From positions 1 to 38,420 of the forward strand of contig JAFZLF010000034.1 in NCBI GenBank assembly GCA_017551625.1: DNA of 38,420 nt, in the 5' to 3' direction. The DNA comes from Clostridiales bacterium (lineage in GTDB: Bacteria; Bacillota; Clostridia; Saccharofermentanales; Saccharofermentanaceae). This document shows positions 32,616-38,420 of the stretch, piece after piece. The number at the start of each line of letters is the position of its first letter. The stretch's first letter is position 1. The translations under genes were made by a program, and so were the position numbers. The notes under the pieces were generated by a model that was not told the DNA's origin, searched no databases, and saw nothing but the letters and a program-made list of their open reading frames with translations.

Positions 32616-33836
32616 ATGAATCATCTGAAAACGGCGATGTTCGTGATGGGGGTACTGATTGTAGCGTTGACCATTCTTCTGGTGGGGTGCAAGAGTTCCG
32701 AGACGACGAAAAAACCGACAAAAAAACCGACAGAGAAACCGACGGATGCTTCGGTTAAACCCGATACAGATAAGACAAAAAAACTGTCCTTCCAATCTTT
32801 TGAGGGCGGCGGATATGACTACTCGGTCACGATCGATGATGAGTCGGTCGCGACATGTTCTGCGACGACAGAGTATGAAGGCGACAAGAATGCAAAGGGC
32901 GCCAGTTATGAGTATGTGATCACCGTCAAAGCAGTCGCGCCGGGTGAGACAGGGATGACTATTTATGGCCAGTCGGATCTTCTGGGTGAAGTGTACCACT
33001 ACTACAGAATCACTGTCGAAGATGACCTGATGTTGACTCTTGAGGAGATCGATGCACCGTATGGCGTTACGGGACCTGCGGCGACGAACGGGGGCGATAA
33101 TGAGAGCCGGGCCGTCGTGAAGCACAGTTCTTTTGACGGGGGAGGACATGAATATTCGACCGTGATCGATGACGAGTCGGTCGCGACGTTTACATCGAAA
33201 CGTGACTACGGCGGACAGGATCCGAGCGAAGTCGACGGCGCCAGCTATGACTATGTCGTGACGGTACAGGCGGTCGCTCCGGGCGAGACGGGCATGACGA
33301 TCACCGGGGATTCGCCGATCATGGAGCCGGAGGTGTACTACTATAAAATCACTGTCGATGCGGATCTGAAGATCACGCTCACGGAACTGGACGAGCCATA
33401 TGCAGGGTCACATCAGGATCCCGGCGGATCTTCTCCGGTGACGTCGGAGACGGAGGATGACATGGAGCCGGTGTGCTATCCGATCGTGACGATCGGAGAC
33501 CGGAGTTTCCCGCTGAAACTGGAGGAAAATTCCTCGGCGGAGGCATTCTTAGAGAAACTCAAAGAGTCCGGTTTACTGAAACTTGAGATGCAGGATTACG
33601 GCAGTTTCGAGAAGGTCGCGGATCTTCCGTGGGAACTGCCTGCTAACGATGAGTCGATCACGACGAAGCCGGGCGATATCATCCTGTATCAGGGCAACAA
33701 GATCACGATCTACTACGATGAAAATACCTGGGAGTTTACTAAGCTCGGGCACATCGATGTAGAGCAGGACGAGCTGAAAACGCTTCTCGGCGACGGGGAT
33801 GTGACGGTGGAGTTCTGGCTCGAGTGGACGGAGTGA
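32616..33836 (+). CDS. Lipoprotein with two repeat domains and a cyclophilin-like domain
   Basis: 406 residues. It has a signal peptide with LVG-C25 and a Lys/Pro/Thr linker with KKPTKKPTEKPT repeats. Two homologous domains of about 90 residues follow (F-x-GGG-x-YS-x-x-IDDESVAT to the AVAPGETGMTI segment), resembling chagasin/protease-inhibitor-like beta domains. The end is a cyclophilin-like domain (VTIGDRSFPLKLEENSSAEAF, ITTKPGDIILYQGNKITIYYDENTWEFTKLGHI, LLGDGDVTVEF). The last is a family often found in small secreted proteins. GGAGG precedes the ATG. The Nudix gene begins 5 bp after its stop, so it may be the first gene of the WYL operon. Confidence 0.85.
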   Translation: MNHLKTAMFVMGVLIVALTILLVGCKSSETTKKPTKKPTEKPTDASVKPDTDKTKKLSFQSFEGGGYDYSVTIDDESVATCSATTEYEGDKNAKGASYEYVITVKAVAPGETGMTIYGQSDLLGEVYHYYRITVEDDLMLTLEEIDAPYGVTGPAATNGGDNESRAVVKHSSFDGGGHEYSTVIDDESVATFTSKRDYGGQDPSEVDGASYDYVVTVQAVAPGETGMTITGDSPIMEPEVYYYKITVDADLKITLTELDEPYAGSHQDPGGSSPVTSETEDDMEPVCYPIVTIGDRSFPLKLEENSSAEAFLEKLKESGLLKLEMQDYGSFEKVADLPWELPANDESITTKPGDIILYQGNKITIYYDENTWEFTKLGHIDVEQDELKTLLGDGDVTVEFWLEWTE

Positions 33837-33841
33837 GATAG

Positions 33842-34312
33842 ATGAGCATACCGGAAAATGGTCGAGAGTTGCCGCATCAGGATGCGCCTCGCGCCGAGAG
33901 ATGCGAAGACGTGAAGAAAACGGTGCGTGTCGTGGCGGCGATCCTTCGACGGGAAGACGGAAAGATCTTCGCGACGCAGCGCGGGTACGGCGAGTATAAG
34001 GACGGCTGGGAGTTCCCCGGAGGGAAGATCGAGCCGGGCGAGACACCGCAGCAGGCGCTCATCCGTGAGATCCGCGAAGAACTGGCGGCTGAGATTACTG
34101 TGGGTGCACTTCTCACGACGGTCGAGTATGACTACCCGGCGTTTCACCTGTCGATGGACTGCTTCTGGGCGGAACTTGTTCCCGGTGAGGAACTGCATCT
34201 TCTCGAACATGAATCGGCGAAGTGGGTGACGCTTCAAGAACTTGAGACGCTCGCGTGGCTCCCGGCCGACGTCGAGGTCGTGAAGGCCATCGTGTATAAT
34301 GGGGGTATCTGA
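33842..34312 (+). CDS. Nudix hydrolase, MutT-like
   Basis: 156 residues with a full Nudix box GGKIEPGETPQQALIREIREEL (about 60-81). It is preceded by VAAILRREDGKIFATQRGYGEYKDGWEFPGG, as in 8-oxo-dGTP or related nucleotide pyrophosphatases. GGAG inside the end of the previous gene is about 9 nt before ATG 33842. The first 25 residues are not conserved-looking, so a slightly later start is possible. The next gene, a WYL regulator, starts 18 bp downstream, so co-transcription is likely. Its context with WYL regulators and a Ro-like gene suggests nucleotide or RNA quality control, by inference only. Confidence 0.88.
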   Translation: MSIPENGRELPHQDAPRAERCEDVKKTVRVVAAILRREDGKIFATQRGYGEYKDGWEFPGGKIEPGETPQQALIREIREELAAEITVGALLTTVEYDYPAFHLSMDCFWAELVPGEELHLLEHESAKWVTLQELETLAWLPADVEVVKAIVYNGGI

Positions 34313-34330
34313 TCCTCGGGAGGCGTTCTC

Positions 34331-35659
34331 GTGCCCTACAGCGAGCTTGTGAAAAACTTCAATAAGATCCGCAGATATATGCGGGATTTTTATGTCTTCG
34401 GTTTCAAGAGCCGGGAAGATTTCGACGCCAAAAGCACTCGCACCTATGACGATGAGCGCCGCCGGATCGAGAGCTGGCTTTCGGACTATATGCAGTTCCG
34501 TCAGACGCCGGACGGCAAGATCGTGTCGATCTCGATCGACAGCCGCAGCGGGAAGCATAATCCATTCTACAAGGCGTGGAAAACGAAGAGTTTCACGGAC
34601 GGGGATATCACGCTCCACTTTCTTCTGATGGATATCCTCGCGGAGACGGTGCCACCTGGTCTTTCACTCGCGGAGATCCTCGGGCGGATCGACGACTATC
34701 TCGCCGGGTTTCCGGGGAGCCGGACTTTTGACGAATCGACGGTCCGTAAAAAGCTGAAAGAGTACCAGGAGGAGGGGATCGTCCTTTCGGAGAAGAAGGG
34801 GAAGATCGTCTCATACCGCCGCGCGGAAGATCCGGTCAGGATCGATCCGCAGACACTGCACTACTTCTCGGAGGTCGCGCCGCTCGGCGTGATCGGCGCC
34901 TACTGTGCGGACAAACAGGAGAAGGAAGAATCACACTTCGCCTTTAAGCATCACTACATCACCTCTGTGATGGACAGCGAGATCCTCTGTGTGATCTTTG
35001 ACGCTATCGCGCGCAGAAACTACGTGACGATCAGGACCTTCATGCCGAAGGAAAAAAGCGAGAGAGAAGGGATCTTCGTGCCGCTTCAGGTGCGCGTCAG
35101 CGTGAGGAGCGGCCGGCAGCATCTGATGGCCTACTCCTATAGCTCACGGAACATCATTCCGATCCGCATCGACCACATCGATACGGTGAAGATGGGGGAT
35201 GTCTGTCCGGAGTTTGAAAAGCACAGAAAAACACTTGATAATATGTCGCCCTACATATGGGGCGTGAGCACGCATTCGATGTCCGGCATGCGGATGGAAC
35301 ACGTGGAATTTACTGTGTCTTATACGGATGAAGAAACGTTCATTCAAAACAGACTCCTTCGGGAGAAACGCTTCGGCACGGTGGAGGAACTCGATAAGAA
35401 CCACAGCCGTTTCTCGGCCGATGTTTACGATTCGAGTGAGCTCGTTCCGTGGATCCGCACGTTTATCGGACGCCTGACGGATGTGAAATTCTCGAACAGG
35501 ATCCTTGACGAGAAATTCCGGAGCGATATCGGGAAGATGTATGAGCTGTACGGCATCGGAGAGGGCGATCCGGCAGATGCGGCGAAGGTGCCGGATGTGG
35601 CGAAGGTGCCGGATGCGGCGAAGGTGCCGGATCTGCAGAAGGGCGGTGAGCCGACATGA
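34331..35659 (+). CDS. WYL-domain transcriptional regulator (first of a pair)
   Basis: 442 residues. The N-terminal part (about 1-160) is helical with a winged-helix-like segment (TVRKKLKEYQEEGIVLSEKKGKIVSYRR). The middle, about 215-300, is a WYL-type Sm-fold ligand domain (ITSVMDSEILCVIFDAIARRNYVTIRTFMPK, MAYSYSSRNIIPIRIDHIDTV). The rest is a WCX-like C-terminal extension. The GTG start has GGGAGG 7 nt upstream. Near the end are three 18-nt tandem units (35581-35634) coding a KVPD repeat, a likely length-variable tail. The stop overlaps the next start as ATGA, so the two WYL proteins are translated together and may form a heteromer. Confidence 0.82.
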   Translation: MPYSELVKNFNKIRRYMRDFYVFGFKSREDFDAKSTRTYDDERRRIESWLSDYMQFRQTPDGKIVSISIDSRSGKHNPFYKAWKTKSFTDGDITLHFLLMDILAETVPPGLSLAEILGRIDDYLAGFPGSRTFDESTVRKKLKEYQEEGIVLSEKKGKIVSYRRAEDPVRIDPQTLHYFSEVAPLGVIGAYCADKQEKEESHFAFKHHYITSVMDSEILCVIFDAIARRNYVTIRTFMPKEKSEREGIFVPLQVRVSVRSGRQHLMAYSYSSRNIIPIRIDHIDTVKMGDVCPEFEKHRKTLDNMSPYIWGVSTHSMSGMRMEHVEFTVSYTDEETFIQNRLLREKRFGTVEELDKNHSRFSADVYDSSELVPWIRTFIGRLTDVKFSNRILDEKFRSDIGKMYELYGIGEGDPADAAKVPDVAKVPDAAKVPDLQKGGEPT

Positions 35660-36657
35660 TCTTCAGCGAGATTTACAGCGCCTACTATAACGCCGTCGCG
35701 TGCATCCTGAAGGAAGCGGTGCGCGGCCCGGTCACGCCGGAAAAGATGAGAAAGATCATCGCGGCAAATGCATTTGATGAGAGTGTGCTGACGATCCTGC
35801 CGGCACTCTCGGAGGGGCGCTGGCCGCTCCTTCGTAATGACGGAACGACTCCGCTTTCTCACACGCCGACCATGCCGCTCACGCGACTTCAGAAGCAGTG
35901 GCTGAACTCGATCTTCCGCGATCCGCGCATGCGGTTGTTCCTCGGGGATGACCGTGAAGATGCGTGTGGGCCGGAAGGCAGCGTACAGGATGGCGGCTGC
36001 CCGGAGAAACCTTCTGCTGCAGGGGCGCAGGAAGGCGAGAGCGGACTGCCATTTCCCGAGGAGAAAGTGCTTTTCGCGCGGGAAGATTACTATATCTATG
36101 ATGCGTATGCGGATGGTGATCCGTATGAGGACCCCAGCTATGTGAGGAATTTCCGGACGATCCTTCGGGCGATCGAGGACAAGCGGGCGCTCCGGGTGCG
36201 GATGGTCAACCGGCACGGGAATCTGATGAGTGTGGTGATGATCCCGGGGTACCTGGAGTATTCCGAGAAGGACGACAAATTCCGCGTGTACGGGTACTCG
36301 AAGCGACGCGACGATATCATCAATCTCGCGCGTATCGAGTCGGTCGAGGTCTGCGAGCCCAAGGAGTGGATGAAGAAGGGAAATCCGCGCTCCGGCAAGA
36401 AGGCGAAGGTCGAGTTCCTGCTGCTCGATGAGCGAAAAGCACTCGAGCGCGTGATGCTGCATTTCGCGCATTTTGAGAAAACGGCGGAGCGGATCGGCAA
36501 GAAGAATTACCGCGTCACGATCTACTATGACGGGTACGATGAGACGGAGATGGTGATCCGTATCCTGTCGTTCGGGCCGCTGGTCAAGGTCGTCGAGCCG
36601 GCGCGTTTCGTGGAGCTTATTCGGGCGCGCCTGCTGAAACAGAAAGATCTCTGGTGA
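35656..36657 (+). CDS. WYL-domain regulator (second of a pair)
   Basis: 333 residues. The N-terminal region is divergent, with no obvious helix-turn-helix and a low-complexity insert (about 100-130). The WYL domain spans about 165-240: NFRTILRAIEDKRALRVRMVNRHGNLMSVVMIPGYLEYSEKDDKFRVYGYSKRRDDIINLARIESV. A WCX-like tail follows (YRVTIYYDGYDETEMVIRILSFGPLVKVVEP). WYL domains bind nucleotide- or nucleic-acid-type ligands and control stress, RNA-repair or defence genes in many bacteria. It overlaps the preceding WYL gene and stands directly before the RNA candidate and the Ro-like gene. Confidence 0.8.
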   Translation: MIFSEIYSAYYNAVACILKEAVRGPVTPEKMRKIIAANAFDESVLTILPALSEGRWPLLRNDGTTPLSHTPTMPLTRLQKQWLNSIFRDPRMRLFLGDDREDACGPEGSVQDGGCPEKPSAAGAQEGESGLPFPEEKVLFAREDYYIYDAYADGDPYEDPSYVRNFRTILRAIEDKRALRVRMVNRHGNLMSVVMIPGYLEYSEKDDKFRVYGYSKRRDDIINLARIESVEVCEPKEWMKKGNPRSGKKAKVEFLLLDERKALERVMLHFAHFEKTAERIGKKNYRVTIYYDGYDETEMVIRILSFGPLVKVVEPARFVELIRARLLKQKDLW

Positions 36658-36662
36658 CCGCG

Positions 36663-36686
36663 TGCGGCGAGGTCGCAACTTTTTTT
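36663..36686 (+). terminator. Weak terminator after the WYL pair
   Basis: TGCG (36663-36666) pairs with CGCA (36674-36677); alternatively GACC (36656-36659) pairs with GGTC (36671-36674). Seven T follow at 36680-36686. The strong T tract is the main support. Confidence 0.5.
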
Positions 36687-36688
36687 CC

Positions 36689-36716
36689 GTGATAAGAATC
36701 ACTTCCTGAGTAAAAT
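36689..36716 (+). promoter_or_regulatory. Promoter for the structured RNA and Ro-like gene
   Basis: GTGATA (36689-36694, four of six matches to TTGACA) and TAAAAT (36711-36716, five of six to TATAAT) are 16 bp apart. The predicted start, about 36723-36726, coincides with the first base of the closing stem of the RNA candidate. Confidence 0.5.
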
Positions 36717-36725
36717 GAAAAATGT

Positions 36726-36860
36726 AAGACGCATACAGCAAATACACGGTGGATTTGTTCGAATCAAAGAGCGTCTTGGAAAGGCACTTACAGCAAACTT
36801 AGGTACACTTAGATCTCATATATCTTAGTAAAAAGGTTCAGATCCTTAAAGCAGTGCCTT
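36726..36860 (+). ncRNA. Candidate Y-RNA-like RNA with a tRNA T-arm mimic
   Basis: Module 1 is closed by AAGACGC (36726-36732) and GCGTCTT (36771-36777). Inside its 3' side is TTTG-TTCGAAT-CAAA (36754-36768), a hairpin whose GTTCGAATC matches the tRNA T-loop consensus. Module 2 is closed by AAGGCACT (36781-36788) and AGTGCCTT (36853-36860). It contains an AGAT-CTCATAT-ATCT hairpin (7-nt loop, anticodon-arm-like) and AAGG-TTCAGAT-CCTT, a looser T-arm-like hairpin. Each module has TACAGCAAA shortly after its 5' arm (36734 and 36789). It lies directly upstream of a Ro60-like gene. Bacterial Y RNAs carry tRNA-like modules and are often encoded near Ro genes. It could alternatively be a leader of the downstream mRNA. 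The D-arm is not canonical, so it is not a functional tRNA. Confidence 0.5.
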
Positions 36861-36892
36861 GAATTAAATAATTTACGGAAGGAGTGATGATC

Positions 36893-38389
36893 ATGAAAGA
36901 TTTTCTCGCATTTCTGAAGAAAGAAGCCAATAAGACAGTAACCGAAAATGGTGCGGCGACTTACCGCTCGACGAAGTCCGAATGCCTGGATTTCTTCTCG
37001 TGCGCCGGTGCGCTCCGCTATGTGAGCGACAGGGAGGTCGTGGACCGTTTCATCGGTGCATGGAGCGAAGATCCGGATCTTTCACTGAGAATCCTCTTCT
37101 TCGCAAGAGATATCCGCAAGGGTCTCGGTGAGAGACGTACTTTCCGCCTGATCATGAAGTATCTCGCGGTGCATGCGCCGGAATCGGTACGAAAGAATCT
37201 CCCGTTTTTTGCGGAGTTCGGCCGCTACGATGACCTGCTGGTGCTCCTGGATACGCCGGTCGAAAAGGATGTGCTGGAGCTGATCGGTGCACAGGTCCGA
37301 ACTGACATGGAGGCTGCCGTTCAGGGAGAATCCGTTTCGCTGCTGGGCAAGTGGCTCCCGTCTGTAAATGCTTCTTCGAAGGAGACGGTGCGTCTCGGCC
37401 GAAGAATCGCAAAAGCGCTCGGCATGTCGGAGGCGGAGTACAGAAAAACGCTCGTGACGCTTCGTGAGAAGATCCGCATCCTCGAGAATCACCTTCGTCA
37501 GAAGGACTATTCCTTCGAGTATGAGCAGCAGCCTTCCCGTGCGCTTCTGAAGTACAGAAAGGCTTTCGAGAGACGCGACAAGAAACGCTATAACCAGTAC
37601 CTCAAGGATGTGAGCGATGGAAAAGCGAAGATGAATACTTCCTGTGTCTCTCCGCACGAGATCGTGACTCCGCTTCTGCGTGGCGGCATGTACCGTATGA
37701 ACGGTGGTCCGGTAACGGAGGCCGAGGAAACGGCACTGGAGACGACATGGGCGGCGCTGCCGGACTTTGCGGGTGCGTCGGACGCGCTCGCGGTCGTCGA
37801 TACGTCCGGTTCGATGTACTGCAGATATGGCGGCACTGTCTATCCGGCGGCGGTAGCGATCTCGCTGGGTCTGTACTTCGCGGAGAGAAACAAGGGTGCC
37901 TTTGGCAACCATTTCATCTCTTTTTCGGAGACGCCGCAGCTTATCGAGATCAAGGGCCGTTCGCTCAAGGATCGTGTGAACTATGTCGAGTCGAAGAGCG
38001 AGATCGCCAACACGAATATCGAGGCGGTGTTCGGACTGCTTCTGAAGACGGCGGTGAAGAATAAGCTTCCGGCGAGTGCGCTTCCGAAGAGACTGTTTAT
38101 CATCTCCGATATGGAGTTTGACTGCTGCGCGAAGGGCGCGGCGGTTACGAACTTCGAGCGTGCGAAGAAGATGTTCACGGAGGCCGGTTACGATCTGCCG
38201 CAGATCGTCTTCTGGAACGTGGCGGCGCGCAGCCGTCAGGTCCCGGTCGAGAAGAACGAGCAGGGTGTGATTCTGGTGAGCGGCTCTACTCCGATGATCT
38301 TCTCGATGGTGACGGAAGGTAATATCGACCCGTATGCTTTTATGCTGAGTGTCGTGAACGGTAAGCGATACAGCGGTATCTGTGCTTGA
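36893..38389 (+). CDS. Ro60-like protein (DUF2828: TROVE-like plus VWA domain)
   Basis: 498 residues. The N-terminal half is helical and TROVE/HEAT-like (DLSLRILFFARDIRKGLGERRTFRLIMKYLA, then NLPFFAEFGRYDDLLVLL). The C-terminal half is a VWA domain with an intact MIDAS motif D303-T-S305-G-S307-M. It continues with FISFSETPQLIEIKG and KRLFIISDMEFDCC, typical of DUF2828 proteins, relatives of the Ro60 RNA-binding ring. Ro proteins bind Y RNAs and misfolded RNAs, and work with nucleases in RNA quality control. ATG 36893 is chosen because AAGGAG (36879-36884) lies 8 nt before it, rather than the nearer GTG or ATG. The T-arm-bearing RNA candidate upstream and the WYL pair support an RNA-related role. 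RNA binding by this protein is inferred, not shown. Confidence 0.82.
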   Translation: MKDFLAFLKKEANKTVTENGAATYRSTKSECLDFFSCAGALRYVSDREVVDRFIGAWSEDPDLSLRILFFARDIRKGLGERRTFRLIMKYLAVHAPESVRKNLPFFAEFGRYDDLLVLLDTPVEKDVLELIGAQVRTDMEAAVQGESVSLLGKWLPSVNASSKETVRLGRRIAKALGMSEAEYRKTLVTLREKIRILENHLRQKDYSFEYEQQPSRALLKYRKAFERRDKKRYNQYLKDVSDGKAKMNTSCVSPHEIVTPLLRGGMYRMNGGPVTEAEETALETTWAALPDFAGASDALAVVDTSGSMYCRYGGTVYPAAVAISLGLYFAERNKGAFGNHFISFSETPQLIEIKGRSLKDRVNYVESKSEIANTNIEAVFGLLLKTAVKNKLPASALPKRLFIISDMEFDCCAKGAAVTNFERAKKMFTEAGYDLPQIVFWNVAARSRQVPVEKNEQGVILVSGSTPMIFSMVTEGNIDPYAFMLSVVNGKRYSGICA

Positions 38390-38420
38390 GGCGATGGCGC
38401 CCGGCGCGCAGGGCGCGACG

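Noticed and set aside
36781..36860. A functional tRNA-Met(CAT)
   Set aside because: The anticodon-like loop CTCATAT and closing stem are suggestive. However, the D-arm does not pair, the T-loop lacks the conserved A, extra bases separate T-arm and acceptor, and no CCA follows.

Overview
The window looks like a chromosomal segment of a Clostridia-type Bacillota, probably a gut or rumen plant-fibre degrader. The evidence is strong GGAGG-type ribosome binding sites, sigma-A style TTGACA-17-TATAAT promoters, many Sec/lipobox lipoproteins with Thr/Ser/Glu-rich linkers, a Bacillus-type ThyA, LplB/YtcP/LplA-like oligosaccharide importers and a mid-range GC content. No rRNA, canonical tRNA, transposase or phage gene is visible. 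Genus-level identity cannot be fixed from the sequence alone.

Left part (1-5300): a gene-free stretch carries an unusual array of 9-bp arms in alternating orientation every 27 bp. It is followed by a blaI-blaR1-like pair and a lipoprotein gene. The BlaR1 homologue keeps the M56 zinc-protease membrane module, but its extracellular part is not a penicillin-binding domain. The same two extracellular domains recur in the downstream lipoprotein, whose promoter carries the same TTCTAC-N4-GTAGAA boxes as the blaI promoter. The lipoprotein frame is broken by one in-frame TGA.

5300-16700: a MoxR AAA+ ATPase with a VWA/metallopeptidase partner (DUF2201 type); a glycosyltransferase-flippase pair; thymidylate synthase; a membrane protein; a LUD-domain protein; then a TetR-regulated operon (two flavodoxin-like oxidoreductases, TetR, SGNH hydrolase) behind a promoter with tandem palindromes.

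16700-29100: a coherent hexuronate/pectin utilisation locus with a GntR/FCD regulator, uxuB, uxuA, a YesL-like membrane protein, an intracellular SASA-type acetylesterase, an ABC importer (two permeases and a lipoprotein binding protein), KDPG aldolase and KDG kinase. A 14-bp operator, ACTWG-TATR-CWAGT and variants, lies on the promoters of gntR, uxuAB and the ABC operon and near the esterase/yesL divergence. The genes together convert fructuronate via mannonate and KDG to pyruvate and glyceraldehyde-3-phosphate. Uronate isomerase and pectinases are not in the window.

29100-38420: lipoproteins, an SGNH hydrolase plus membrane-anchored endonuclease/exonuclease/phosphatase pair, and an operon lipoprotein-Nudix-WYL-WYL. 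A structured intergenic RNA candidate with a tRNA T-arm mimic follows, directly upstream of a Ro60-like (DUF2828, TROVE-like plus VWA) gene. This resembles bacterial Ro/Y-RNA loci and is the best candidate for an undescribed system.

Window-wide: the 9-mer AGTGCTTTT occurs 15 times counting both strands, against roughly 0.3 expected by chance. It falls in several reading frames and in intergenic DNA, so it behaves like a DNA uptake sequence or another genome-wide signal word.
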